NCBI GenBank assembly: GCA_031216755.1
Contig: JARUHG010000001.1
Coordinates: forward strand, 1-64,000
Reading direction: 5' to 3'
Origin: Lysobacter arvi
GTDB lineage: Bacteria > Pseudomonadota > Gammaproteobacteria > Xanthomonadales > Xanthomonadaceae
Length of the DNA: 64,000 nucleotides
How positions within the stretch are numbered: position 1 is the stretch's first letter; each line of letters starts with the position of its first letter. Under the pieces are notes generated by a model. The model did no database searches, had not been told where the DNA came from, and saw nothing but the letters and a program-made list of their open reading frames with translations. The translations under genes were made by a program, and so were the position numbers. Shown in pieces: positions 45,557 through 54,443 of the stretch.

Positions 45557-46125
45557 TGGAAACCATGGCGAACACGCACGACCTGGCCGCGGCACTGGCC
45601 AATTCGGATCTTCTTCTCGACCGCGCGACGCTGGAGCAGGCGATCGCGCGCATGGCACGCGACATCGATGCCGACTACACCGCCGACGACGTGCCGGTGT
45701 ACCTGACCGTCATGCACGGTGGGTTGCCGTTCGCCGCGCAGCTGGCGATGGAGCTGGGCGCGCTCGGGCAGGACCTGGAGTTCGACTATCTCCACGCGAC
45801 GCGCTACCGCGGCGAGACCTCGGGCGGCGAACTGGTGTGGAAGCACCGCCCGGCGACGCCGCTGAAGGGCCGACGCGTGCTGCTGGCCGACGACATCCTC
45901 GACGAGGGCCACACGCTGGCCGCCATCCGCGACTGGTGCGTGGAGCAGGGCGCGCGCGACGTGCGCATCGCCGCGCTCGCGGTGAAGAAGCACGATCGCT
46001 GCGTCGCAGGCATCTGCGCCGATTACGTCGGCGTCGACGTGCCGGACCGCTACGTGTTCGGTTACGGCATGGACTACCACGAGCAGGGCCGCAACCTGCC
46101 GGCGATCTACGCACTGAAGGATTGA
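45556..46125 (+). CDS. hpt: Hypoxanthine-guanine phosphoribosyltransferase
   Basis: Purine salvage enzyme making IMP or GMP from hypoxanthine or guanine and PRPP, 189 aa. The PRPP motif is VLLADDILDEGHTL; the flexible-loop region is DYLHATRYRGETSGGELVWK; the purine-binding C-terminal block is DRYVFGYGMDYHEQGRNLPAIY. It starts inside the nagZ stop and ends 4 bases before the methylthioinosine phosphorylase gene. Confidence 0.93.
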   Translation: METMANTHDLAAALANSDLLLDRATLEQAIARMARDIDADYTADDVPVYLTVMHGGLPFAAQLAMELGALGQDLEFDYLHATRYRGETSGGELVWKHRPATPLKGRRVLLADDILDEGHTLAAIRDWCVEQGARDVRIAALAVKKHDRCVAGICADYVGVDVPDRYVFGYGMDYHEQGRNLPAIYALKD

Positions 46126-46129
46126 AGCG

Positions 46130-46897
46130 ATGAGCGACCCGATCGCACTGGCCGTCATCGGCGGAACCGGGCTCTACAAGCTCGCCGACCTGCAGGACGT
46201 GCGGACCGTGCAGCCGGACACGCGCTTCGGCGCTGCGTCCGGGCCGATCCGCATCGGCACGCTGGGCGGGCACACCGTCGCGTTCCTGGCGCGCCACGGC
46301 GAAGGGCATTCGCTCCCGCCGCACAAGATCAACTACCGCGCCAACCTCGCCGCGCTGCAGTCGCTCGGCGCGACGCGCGTGCTCGCGCTGAACACGGTGG
46401 GCGGCATCACCGAGCGCTTCGGTCCGCGCGTGCTGGCGTGCCCGGACCAGCTGATCGACTACACCTGGGGCCGCATCTCCACGATCTGCGAAGAGCCAGG
46501 CACCGAGGTGTTGCATGTGGATTTCGGCGAGCCGTACACCCGCTCGCTGCGCGAGGCGGTGATCGATGCCGCCGGTCGCGCCGGCGTGGCGCTGGTCGCC
46601 GACGGCTGCTACGGCGCCACGCAGGGGCCCCGTCTGGAAACCCGCGCGGAGATCGCCCGCCTGCGGCGCGACGGCTGCGACCTGGTCGGCATGACCGGCA
46701 TGCCCGAAGCCGGCCTCGCGCGCGAACTGGGCCTGGAGTACGCCTGCCTGGCCATCGTCGCGAACTGGGCGGCCGGTGCGGGCCCCGACCCCGACGAGGT
46801 GATCACCCTGCAGGACGTCCTCGACAACGTCGCCGCCGCCTCGTCGGGCCTGCCGCGCCTCCTGTCGGCCCTGTTGGAGACCCGTGCCACAAGATGA
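46130..46897 (+). CDS. S-methyl-5'-thioinosine phosphorylase (MTAP family)
   Basis: A 255-aa nucleoside phosphorylase of the PNP/MTAP class II fold: GGTGLYKLADL, FLARHGEGHSLPPHKINYRANL (phosphate and ribose binding), TQGPRLETRAEI and MTGMPEAGLARELG. In the purine-binding strand it has AIVANWAAG, with Asn where adenosine-specific MTAPs have Asp, which favours 6-oxopurine substrates such as methylthioinosine. The product hypoxanthine is the substrate of the adjacent Hpt. Confidence 0.85.
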   Translation: MSDPIALAVIGGTGLYKLADLQDVRTVQPDTRFGAASGPIRIGTLGGHTVAFLARHGEGHSLPPHKINYRANLAALQSLGATRVLALNTVGGITERFGPRVLACPDQLIDYTWGRISTICEEPGTEVLHVDFGEPYTRSLREAVIDAAGRAGVALVADGCYGATQGPRLETRAEIARLRRDGCDLVGMTGMPEAGLARELGLEYACLAIVANWAAGAGPDPDEVITLQDVLDNVAAASSGLPRLLSALLETRATR

Positions 46898-46926
46898 TTG
46901 TCAAGCCGGCATTCAGTTTGCATACT
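46898..46926 (+). promoter_or_regulatory. Promoter of the cold-shock gene
   Basis: TTGTCA (46898-46903), 17-nt spacer, CATACT (46921-46926), directly after the stop of the phosphorylase gene. The leader before the ATG at 46994 is about 60 nt. Confidence 0.65.
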
Positions 46927-46993
46927 CGCCGAGCGCTCCGGATCGCATCCGCGACGGTGCGCGACTCGCATCCAGCATGAGGTTGACAAGGAC

Positions 46994-47200
46994 ATGCAGT
47001 ACGGCACCGTGAAGTGGTTCAACGACGCCAAGGGCTTCGGGTTCATTTCCCCCGAAGACGGCAGCGCAGATGTGTTCGCGCACTTCTCCGCGATCAACGC
47101 CAAGGGCTTCCGCAGCCTGCAGGAAGGCCAGCGCGTGAGCTACGAGCTGACCCAGGGCCCGAAGGGCGCCCAGGCGTCCAACATCAACGTGGTCGCGTGA
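46994..47200 (+). CDS. Cold-shock domain protein (CspA family)
   Basis: A 68-aa single CSD protein binding single-stranded RNA or DNA. RNP1 is [11 protein letters not shown] and RNP2 is DVFAHFSAI. It starts [17 protein letters not shown] with an AAGGA ribosome site. It has its own promoter and terminator, so it is monocistronic. Whether it is cold-induced cannot be read from sequence. Confidence 0.95.
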   Translation: MQYGTVKWFNDAKGFGFISPEDGSADVFAHFSAINAKGFRSLQEGQRVSYELTQGPKGAQASNINVVA

Positions 47201-47232
47201 TCCTTCGGGAATCACGCCATATCGCGTTACAG

Positions 47233-47259
47233 GGCCCCGCACTCGCGGGGCCTTTTTTT
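47233..47259 (+). terminator. Rho-independent terminator of the cold-shock gene
   Basis: GGCCCCGC-ACTC-GCGGGGCC followed by seven T, 32 nt after the stop. One of the strongest terminators in the window. Confidence 0.92.
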
Positions 47260-47331
47260 GGTCCGGCGGCCAGCCTCGGCGGAACTTGCGTCCGCGTCGA
47301 CCGCACGGTGCCGGCACGCTGAAGCTGCGGC

Positions 47332-48603
47332 ATGACGCGTCAGGGATCGACATTGCGCATCGCGATCATCGGGTACGGAACGGCCGGCCAAGCCGCCGCG
47401 CTGCTGTTCACGCGCGACGGGCACGACGTGGACGTCTTCGAACGCGCACCGGAACTCGGGCCGGTGGGCGCGGGGTTCCTGCTCCAGCCGACCGGGTTGG
47501 CGGTGCTGTGGGAACTGGGCCTGCTGGACGACGCGCTCGCGCACGGCGCGCGCATCCACCGCCTGTACGGCGAAACCGCCGGCGGTCGCGCCGTGATGGA
47601 CATGCGCTATCGCGAGCTCGCGTCGCATTTCTTCGGCCTGGGCATGCAGCGCGGCGCGTTGTTCGGTCTGCTCGACCGCGCCTGGAACGAAGGGCGCCGG
47701 GTGCATTGCGGGCGGCGGATCGTGGAAGTGGACGGCGAGCGCGGCGTGCTGCGCGACGAACAGGGCGAAACGCATGGCGCGTTCGATCTGGTCATCGTCG
47801 CCGATGGCGCGGCGTCGCTGTTGCGCGGGACGATCGCGCCACCGGCCCTCGACCGGCCATACCCATGGGGCGCGCAGTGGTGCCTGGTCGCGCAGGAGGC
47901 GTGGCCGTTCGGCGATGAACTTCGCCAGCGCTACGTGGGCGCGCGCCGCATGGCCGGCATGCTGCCGGTGGGTACGCGGCCGGGCGATCCGGTTCCGCGC
48001 CTGAGTTTCTTCTGGAGCCTGCCGATCGCCGAGCTGCCCCTCGCCGGCACGGACGAGTCCGCCTGGCGTGGCGACGTCGCCGCGGTGTGGCCCCAAGCGG
48101 CCGAACGCCTGCGCGACACGCCCGTTCCCTCGGGCCTGGCGCAGGCGCGGTATCGCGACACCGTCCAACGCTGCTGGTCCCGCGGACGGGCGGTGCTGAT
48201 GGGCGACGCCGCGCATGCGATGAGCCCCCAGCTGGGGCAGGGCGTGAACATGGCGCTGGCCGATGCGCTCGCGCTTCGCGATGCCGTGCGCGTGCACGCG
48301 CGCCTGGAGGATGCCTTCGCCGCTTACGAGCGTCGCCGTCGGAACCATCTGGGCATCTACCACTTCTGGAGCCGCTGGCTGACGCCCTTGTTCCAGTCCG
48401 AACGCGACCGGCTCGCCGCATGGCGCGATCGCGTCTTCCATCCGATGTCGCGGCTGCCCGGAGGACGTGGGCAGATGCTGCGCGTGCTGACCGGAACGCG
48501 GCGCGGCTGGCTGGGGACGTACCCGCTCGACGCCGGCTTCCTCGCGGCCCTGGCCGAACGTGCGCCAAACGCGCCCGGCCGACTGGCCGGTGAAAACGCG
48601 TAG
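47332..48603 (+). CDS. FAD-dependent monooxygenase
   Basis: A 423-aa group A flavin monooxygenase. FAD site GYGTAGQAAALLF with ERAPELGPVGAGF; the DG motif is IVADGAASLLRG; the second FAD motif is GDAAHAMSPQLGQGVNMALADA. The family includes hydroxylases of aromatic and quinone substrates; the substrate here is unknown. ATG 47332 could be replaced by a start nearer LRIAIIGYG. It is followed 67 bases later by the aidB-like gene. Confidence 0.88.
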   Translation: MTRQGSTLRIAIIGYGTAGQAAALLFTRDGHDVDVFERAPELGPVGAGFLLQPTGLAVLWELGLLDDALAHGARIHRLYGETAGGRAVMDMRYRELASHFFGLGMQRGALFGLLDRAWNEGRRVHCGRRIVEVDGERGVLRDEQGETHGAFDLVIVADGAASLLRGTIAPPALDRPYPWGAQWCLVAQEAWPFGDELRQRYVGARRMAGMLPVGTRPGDPVPRLSFFWSLPIAELPLAGTDESAWRGDVAAVWPQAAERLRDTPVPSGLAQARYRDTVQRCWSRGRAVLMGDAAHAMSPQLGQGVNMALADALALRDAVRVHARLEDAFAAYERRRRNHLGIYHFWSRWLTPLFQSERDRLAAWRDRVFHPMSRLPGGRGQMLRVLTGTRRGWLGTYPLDAGFLAALAERAPNAPGRLAGENA

Positions 48604-48670
48604 GCGACGGTACGCTGCCTAGAATCGATCCGCCCCGCGCATCCCGTCGCCATCCCTGCCGGAGCCGCAG

Positions 48671-50311
48671 ATGGACCCGCTGCCGCCGTTCGCAACGCAC
48701 CGCGTGGAAAACCAGCCGCCCGAGTTCGCGCCGCGCGATCTGTGGCTGGACGACGCCGCCCTGCGCGAGGCGGTCGTGCGCGAAGGCGGCGGCGACTTCG
48801 CCGAAACGCTCGCCACGTACGGCGCGCTGGCGGGCGACGAACTGTACCGGCTGAGTTTCGATGCGCACCGCGATCGGCCGCGCCTGCGCACGCACGACCG
48901 CTTCGGCCAGCGCATCGACCTGGTCGAGTTCCATCCCAATTACCACCGCATCATGCAGGCGGCGATCGAGCACGGCGTCGCCGGGCTGTCCTGGACGCAA
49001 CCGCGGCCCGGCGCGCACGTCGCACGCGCCGCGCTCAGCTATCTGCATCACCAGGTCGAACCCGGGACGAGTTGCCCGCTGACGATGACGCACGCGGCCG
49101 TGCCGGTGCTGCGGCACGCGTCGGGACTGACCGGCTGGGAAGGCAAGGCGACTTCGCCGTTCTACGACCCGCGCGACATCGCCTGCGAGCAGAAGCTGGG
49201 CATCACGATCGGCATGGGCATGACGGAGAAGCAGGGCGGTAGCGACGTGCGCGCGAACCGCACGGTCGCCACGGCGCTTTCCGGCGAGAACGAATACCGC
49301 CTGGTCGGGCACAAATGGTTCTTCTCCGCGCCGATGTCCGACGCCTTCCTGGTGCTCGCGCAGGCAACCGGCGGCCTGACCTGTTTCCTGCTCCCGCGCT
49401 GGACGCCGGACGGCCAGAAGAACGCCTTCGCGCTGATGCGGCTGAAGGACAAGCTCGGCGATTGGTCCAATGCGTCTTCCGAAGTGGAATTCATGGACGC
49501 ATGGGCGTACCGCATCGGCGAGGAAGGCCGCGGCGTCGCGACGATCATCGAAATGGTGATGCTCACTCGGCTGGACTGCATGCTGGGCGCTGCCGCCGAG
49601 ATGCGCATGGCGCTCGCGCAGGCCATGCATCACGCGCACCATCGCGTCACCTTCGGCAAGCGCCTGGCCGACCACGCGCTGATGCGCAACGTGCTGGCGG
49701 ACCTGTCCATCGAAGCCGAGGCTGCGCTCGTGCTGGCGATGCGTGTCGCACGCGCGGTCGATCGCGCCCCGTACGACGCACAGGAAGCGGCCTTCGCGCG
49801 AATCGCCACCGCCGTGGGCAAGTACTGGATTTGTCGTCGCGCGCCGGGGTTCGTCAACGAAGCGCAGGAATGCCTCGGCGGCGCGGGTTACATCGAAGAA
49901 TCCATGCTGCCCCGGCTCTACCGGCAGGCGCCGCTGAATTCGATCTGGGAAGGCAGCGGCAACATCCAGTGCCTGGATGTGCTGCGCGCCCTGCAGCGCG
50001 AGCCGCACACCGGTCGCGCGCTGCTCGCCGAACTGGACGCCGCGCTGCAACTCGATCCGGATCTGGACGAGGAGATCGCCGAGCTGCGCCCGGTGCTCGA
50101 AGGCCGATCCGCGCCCGGCGAAGTGGAGGCGCGGCGCTGGGTGGAAGCGATGGCGCTCGCGTTGCAGGCAAGCCTGCTGCTGCGCAATGGCAGCCCGATG
50201 GCGGCGGCATTCTGCGCCACGCGCATCGGCGGCGATCACGGCAACGCATACGGCACGCTGCCGCGGGATTTCGAGCTGGGCGCGTTGATCGGCAGGGCGT
50301 GGAGCGCCTGA
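48671..50311 (+). CDS. aidB: AidB-like acyl-CoA dehydrogenase family protein
   Basis: A 546-aa flavoprotein with the AidB layout: extended N-terminal domain (TYGALAGDELYRLSFDAHRDRPRL), the MTEKQGGSDVRAN flavin-binding motif, a dehydrogenase core with YIEESMLPRLYRQAPLNSIWEGSGNIQCLDVLR, and a C-terminal helical domain. AidB of E. coli (about 540 aa) is part of the adaptive response to alkylation and binds DNA. A different acyl-CoA dehydrogenase role cannot be ruled out. Confidence 0.87.
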   Translation: MDPLPPFATHRVENQPPEFAPRDLWLDDAALREAVVREGGGDFAETLATYGALAGDELYRLSFDAHRDRPRLRTHDRFGQRIDLVEFHPNYHRIMQAAIEHGVAGLSWTQPRPGAHVARAALSYLHHQVEPGTSCPLTMTHAAVPVLRHASGLTGWEGKATSPFYDPRDIACEQKLGITIGMGMTEKQGGSDVRANRTVATALSGENEYRLVGHKWFFSAPMSDAFLVLAQATGGLTCFLLPRWTPDGQKNAFALMRLKDKLGDWSNASSEVEFMDAWAYRIGEEGRGVATIIEMVMLTRLDCMLGAAAEMRMALAQAMHHAHHRVTFGKRLADHALMRNVLADLSIEAEAALVLAMRVARAVDRAPYDAQEAAFARIATAVGKYWICRRAPGFVNEAQECLGGAGYIEESMLPRLYRQAPLNSIWEGSGNIQCLDVLRALQREPHTGRALLAELDAALQLDPDLDEEIAELRPVLEGRSAPGEVEARRWVEAMALALQASLLLRNGSPMAAAFCATRIGGDHGNAYGTLPRDFELGALIGRAWSA

Positions 50312-50409
50312 CGCTCTTCGCCGCACAGTTCACGTCCGAGGCGATACGCGTCGCGATCGGAGCCAGATGAGGGTTCGCATCGGCTGCACGACCGAAGCGA
50401 TCGTTCGCG

Positions 50410-52170
50410 TCAATCCAGGAACTGCAGCTTTGCCAGTTCGGCGTACAAGCCGCCCTGCGCCAGCAACTGCTCGTGCGTGCCTTCGGCGATGATGCGGCCA
50501 CGGTCCATCACGACGATGCGATCGGCCTTGAGCACGGTCGCCAGGCGGTGCGCGATGACCAGCGTCGTGCGGCCCTCCATCAGCGTCTCCAGCGCCTGCT
50601 GCACGGCTCGTTCGCTCTGCGCGTCGAGCGCACTGGTCGCCTCGTCCAGCAGCAGGATCGGTGCGTCCTTGAGCAGCGCCCGCGCGATGGCGATGCGCTG
50701 CTGCTGTCCACCGGAGAGCCGCGCGCCACGCTCGCCCAGTTCGGTGTCGAGCCGTTCGGGCAGCGCGGCGATGAAATCCGCTGCGTGCGCGGCCTCGACG
50801 GCATGTTCGACTTCGGCGTCCGTCGCCTTGAGGCGACCATAGCGGATGTTGTCGCGCGCGCTGGCGGCGAAGATCGTCGGCTGTTGCGGCACCAGCGCGA
50901 TGGCCTCGCGCAGCTCGGCCAGGTCGAGCTGGCGCACGTCGGTGCCGTCCACGCGGACCGAGCCGGACTGCGGATCGTGGAAGCGCAGCAGCATCGAAAA
51001 CACGGTGCTCTTGCCGGCACCGGACGGACCGACGAGCGCGACCGTTTCGCCGGGGCGCACGTGCAGGTCGAATGACTCCAGCGCGGGGGCGTCGGGGCGC
51101 AGCGGGTAGTGGAAACTCACGCGCTCGAACGCCAGCTCGCCGCGAACCGGTTTGGCGAGCGCAACCGGTGCGGCAGGCGACCGGACCGCGGCGGTTTCGA
51201 CCAACAGCTCGCTGATGCGGCCCATGCCGCCGGCGGCGCGCTGCAGCTCGTTCCAGACCTCGGCGAGCGCGCCCACCGAGCCGCCGCCGATCATCGCGTA
51301 CAGCATGAACTGGCCCAGCGTGCCGGCGGTCATGCGGTTGGCGACGACGTCGTGCGCGCCCGACCACAGCACCAGCGTGATCGCGCCGAAGATCAGCACG
51401 ATGGCGATCGCGGTGACCCACGATTGCGCCTGGATGCGCCGCCGCGCGGTCGCGACCGCTTCGGTCAGCGCGGCGCCGAAGCGCGCCCGTTCGTAGGGCT
51501 CGCGTGCGTGTGCCTGCACGGTGCGGATCGCGCCCAGCGTTTCGTTGGCCAGCGTGTTGGCGTCGGCCACGCGATCCTGGCTGACGCGCGACATTTTCTT
51601 CAGGCGTCGTCCGCCGACGACGATCGGCAACACCGCGAGCGGGATGCCCACCAATGCGAACGCTGCCAGCCGTGGCGAGGTGACGAACAGCATCGCGAGG
51701 CTGCCGACGACCGTGACCGTGCTGCGCAGCGCGACCGACATGCTCGAACCCACGACGCTGCGCAGCAGCTCGGCGTCGGCGGTCAGGCGCGAGACGAGTT
51801 CGCCGCTGCGATTGCGGTCGTGGAAACCGGCATCGAGCGCGATCAGGTGCGAGTAGAGGCGTTCGCGAAGATCGGCGACCACGCGTTCGCCCAGCAGCGA
51901 GACGAAGAAGAAGCGCGCCGCCGTTGCCAGTGCCAGCGCGACGGCGACGGCGAACAGCAGCAGGAACGCGCGGTCGATCGCCGCGCCTCCGCCCTGCGCG
52001 AAGCCCTGGTCGATCATCGTGCGGACGGCGACGGGGAGGCTGAGCGTGGCCGCGCTGGAGGCCGCGAGCGCGATCAGCCACGCGACGAACAGCGTCCGAT
52101 GGCGGCGTACGAACGGCCACAGCGTGCGCAGGCTGCCGATCGGGGCTTTGGCGGTGGAGGCGTCGGTCAT
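50410..52170 (-). CDS. ABC exporter, fused membrane and ATPase domains
   Basis: A 586-aa half-transporter expected to work as a dimer. Six membrane helices occupy about residues 20-320. The nucleotide-binding domain has Walker A GPSGAGKST, Q-loop LVPQQPTIF, signature LSGGQQQRIAIARALL, Walker B ILLLDEATSALD and the H-loop IAHRLATV. It resembles MsbA/BmrA-type lipid or drug exporters; substrate unknown. Oriented with, but 99 bases after, the yigZ gene. Confidence 0.92.
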   Translation of the reverse strand: MTDASTAKAPIGSLRTLWPFVRRHRTLFVAWLIALAASSAATLSLPVAVRTMIDQGFAQGGGAAIDRAFLLLFAVAVALALATAARFFFVSLLGERVVADLRERLYSHLIALDAGFHDRNRSGELVSRLTADAELLRSVVGSSMSVALRSTVTVVGSLAMLFVTSPRLAAFALVGIPLAVLPIVVGGRRLKKMSRVSQDRVADANTLANETLGAIRTVQAHAREPYERARFGAALTEAVATARRRIQAQSWVTAIAIVLIFGAITLVLWSGAHDVVANRMTAGTLGQFMLYAMIGGGSVGALAEVWNELQRAAGGMGRISELLVETAAVRSPAAPVALAKPVRGELAFERVSFHYPLRPDAPALESFDLHVRPGETVALVGPSGAGKSTVFSMLLRFHDPQSGSVRVDGTDVRQLDLAELREAIALVPQQPTIFAASARDNIRYGRLKATDAEVEHAVEAAHAADFIAALPERLDTELGERGARLSGGQQQRIAIARALLKDAPILLLDEATSALDAQSERAVQQALETLMEGRTTLVIAHRLATVLKADRIVVMDRGRIIAEGTHEQLLAQGGLYAELAKLQFLD

Positions 52171-52179
52171 CGAAAGGCC

Positions 52180-52185
52180 AGTATG
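52180..52185 (-). promoter_or_regulatory. Possible -10 of the ABC exporter
   Basis: Minus-strand CATACT lies 9 nt before the start codon, which would give a leader of only 2-3 nt. No Shine-Dalgarno is visible. Confidence 0.35.
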
Positions 52186-52269
52186 CGGGCGGCGGCTGAA
52201 GTGCGGAACGCGGCACGGACCGCGAGCGGGTGTCGGACGTTTCTGCGTTCGATCCGGGCGGGTACGGCT

Positions 52270-52854
52270 TCAGACCTCGGAGAAACGCACCCGATCACGG
52301 GTGGCGTCGCGCAGGCGGGCTTTCAAGGCGTCCACGCGATCGGCCGGAAGCCGCACATGCAGGCGCGCTCCGTCGGCATCGAAGCGCTCGTCGAGCTTGT
52401 GCGCGTCGAACTGCGCGACCAGCGCATGCACCGTGCCGGTTTCGGCGAAGGGATAGGCGAGGGCGAATTCGGCGAACACGATCAACTCGCGTCGCGGCGC
52501 GAGGCGGAGGCATTCGGCCGCGCTGCCGCCGTACGCGCGCACCAGGCCGCCGGCGCCGAGCTTGATGCCGCCGAACCACCGCGTCACCACCGCCACCACG
52601 CCGTCGAGTCCCTGACCGTCGATGGCGGCGAGGATGGGGCGGCCGGCCGTGCCGGCGGGCTCGCCGTCGTCGTTGAAGCGGTATTCGGCGCCGATGCGAT
52701 ACGCCCAGCAGTTGTGCGTCGCGGCCGGATCGCCGACCCGGGCGACGAAGGCCAGCGCGTCCGCAGGCGTTTCGACCGGCGCGGCATTCACCAGGAAACG
52801 GCTGTGCTTGACCTCGAGCAGGTGCGAGGTCGGGGCGGCCAGCGTGCTGCTCAT
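52270..52854 (-). CDS. yigZ: YigZ/IMPACT family protein
   Basis: A 194-aa protein of the IMPACT family. The N-terminal domain has KHSRFLVNAAPVETPADALAFV, HNCWAYRIG, NDDGEPAGTAGRPIL and TRWFGGIKLGAGGLVRAYG; a ferredoxin-like C-terminal domain follows. The exact role is unsettled; eukaryotic IMPACT modulates translation-stress signalling. Its ATG overlaps the stop of the anti-sigma gene (ATGA). Confidence 0.92.
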   Translation of the reverse strand: MSSTLAAPTSHLLEVKHSRFLVNAAPVETPADALAFVARVGDPAATHNCWAYRIGAEYRFNDDGEPAGTAGRPILAAIDGQGLDGVVAVVTRWFGGIKLGAGGLVRAYGGSAAECLRLAPRRELIVFAEFALAYPFAETGTVHALVAQFDAHKLDERFDADGARLHVRLPADRVDALKARLRDATRDRVRFSEV

Positions 52855-53885
52855 CGGGTGGTGGCGGGCCGGGCGAGCGCGCGCAGATCGTTCGGCAGGC
52901 GTACGCGCGGATGCGTCTTGCGGAACAGCGACAGGCTCGCGCGCGCGCCGTCCTCGTCGCCGGCGGCGCGACGGTCGCGAATGCGCTCCAGCCATTCGGC
53001 AGGCGCGAGCCGCGCGTCTTCGGCGACAGGCGTCGCGGCGAGGCGGTCCGCCGGCGTGATCCGGCTGCCGGTGACTTCGATGCGGTCGAGCGTCGTGCCC
53101 GATCCGGCTTCGGCCGGCGCAGGTGCCGCCGCGGCAACCGGTGCAGCCGATGCGGTGTCGGCGAGCGCGCGCTTGGCCGCGACCGCCTGCTCTTCGCTGC
53201 GCTGCTGGCGGGCGCGGGCCAGTTCGAACGCCTCGGTCCTTTCCGCTTCCGAATACGCCTGGCTGACGGCCGGCGCGGCCGGCGCCGCCGCAGGGGCGGT
53301 GAACGCATCGGACGTGCGTGGGTCGGCCGGTGTCGGCCGGCCCGCGATCGGGTGCTCGTCCGGACCGACCGTGGCCATGCGGGCCACCGCGTCGACCGGC
53401 ACGTCTTCCGGCACGGGTGCCGGCGCCGCGGCCGGGGCCGGCGATGCCTTTCGCTGCGCCGCGGGCGGTGCGCTCGCCAGGACTGGCGCGCTCGGCGCCT
53501 TCGCCGGCGTCGGCGCGTCGGCGCTGGGCGGCGGCGGTGCGACGACCTTCCGCTCGCGTTGCACGATCTGTGCGTCGACGACGAGGCCTTCGCCTTCGCC
53601 GCGCGGGGCCCGGGGAGCGGGATCGGCCGGACGCAGCTGCCACACCGTGCCGATGACGAGCACGAGTGCGGCCGCCATGCCGACGCCGGTGATCAGGCTG
53701 CCCGGGATCGCGCTCAGCCCCAGCCAACGGCGGTCGGGGCGACCCGGGGCGACGGCGGCGTGCGCGGCGGCGAGGATCTTCGCGTCCAGCGCCGGCGACG
53801 GCCCGTCGTGCGGTCCCAGACGCGCCAGGCGGTCGGCCAGCGCGCGCTCTTCCGGACTCAGCGGTTCGTCGTCGAAGCGGTTCAT
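52851..53885 (-). CDS. Predicted anti-sigma factor with TonB-box-like motif
   Basis: A 344-aa protein encoded directly after an ECF sigma gene. Residues 1-55 are a short cytoplasmic part (PLSPEERALADRLARLGP), residues 61-82 a membrane helix, and the rest a long Ala/Pro-rich periplasmic region. Residues 264-276 read TTLDRIEVTGSRI, a motif normally near the N-terminus of TonB-dependent receptors. A helical segment (residues 294-325, PAEWLERIRDRRAAGDEDGA) ends the protein. No zinc-type ZAS motif is seen. It overlaps the sigma stop by 4 bases and yigZ by 4 bases. The anti-sigma role is inferred from position and topology. Confidence 0.75.
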   Translation of the reverse strand: MNRFDDEPLSPEERALADRLARLGPHDGPSPALDAKILAAAHAAVAPGRPDRRWLGLSAIPGSLITGVGMAAALVLVIGTVWQLRPADPAPRAPRGEGEGLVVDAQIVQRERKVVAPPPPSADAPTPAKAPSAPVLASAPPAAQRKASPAPAAAPAPVPEDVPVDAVARMATVGPDEHPIAGRPTPADPRTSDAFTAPAAAPAAPAVSQAYSEAERTEAFELARARQQRSEEQAVAAKRALADTASAAPVAAAAPAPAEAGSGTTLDRIEVTGSRITPADRLAATPVAEDARLAPAEWLERIRDRRAAGDEDGARASLSLFRKTHPRVRLPNDLRALARPATTR

Positions 53886-54436
53886 TCGTTCAATCTCGCG
53901 CGCAGCTTGTCCATCGCATAGCGAAGCCGCGATTTGACGGTTTCCCGGCCGACGCCGGTGATCGCGCCGATTTCCTCCAGGCTCAGTTCCTGCTCCAGGC
54001 GCAGCAGCACGACTTCGCGCTGCTCGTCTGGCAGGTCCTCGATCGCCCGTTGCAGGCGGCGGCGCTGTTCGAACTCCGACAGCTCGCGCTCCGGATTGCC
54101 CGGGTCCGGCACGCGTGCGGCGCGCTCGTCGGCGTCGTCCGGTGCCGCGGGGCGATGCTTGAGCCCGCGCCAGTAATCGTTCAAGCGATTGTGGGCGATG
54201 CGGAAGAGCCAGGTCCTGAACGCGGCGTCGGGTTTCCAGCCCTGGCGCGCGGCGATCACGCGCTGCCAGACGTCCTGGAAGAACTCGTCCGCGAGCGCGG
54301 AATCGCGCAACTGCCGCAACAAGAAGCGGTACAGCGGGCCCCGATGGCGCGCATAGAGCAGCTCGAACGACGCCGCGTCGCCGGCCGCCCAGGCCAGCAT
54401 CAGCACATCGTCGTCGGTGTCCGCGCCCGCATTCAT
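53882..54436 (-). CDS. ECF-type RNA polymerase sigma factor
   Basis: A 184-aa sigma-70 family factor. Region 2 has FELLYARHRGPLYRFLLRQLRD..DEFFQDVWQRVI..FRTWLFRIAHNRLNDYWR; region 4 has LPDEQREVVLLRLEQELSLEEIGAITGVGRETVKSRLRYAMDKLR. ATG 54436 gives the expected length and start. The gene lies inside a much longer stop-free stretch of minus-strand DNA that is antisense shadow of other genes. It is the first gene of an overlapping sigma/anti-sigma/yigZ unit. Confidence 0.93.
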   Translation of the reverse strand: MNAGADTDDDVLMLAWAAGDAASFELLYARHRGPLYRFLLRQLRDSALADEFFQDVWQRVIAARQGWKPDAAFRTWLFRIAHNRLNDYWRGLKHRPAAPDDADERAARVPDPGNPERELSEFEQRRRLQRAIEDLPDEQREVVLLRLEQELSLEEIGAITGVGRETVKSRLRYAMDKLRARLNE

Positions 54437-54443
54437 GCGCGGC

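Noticed and set aside
46982-46987. TTGACA just before the cold-shock start as a -35
   Set aside because: The matching -10 would fall inside the coding sequence and reads ACCGTG; the promoter at 46898-46926 is better.
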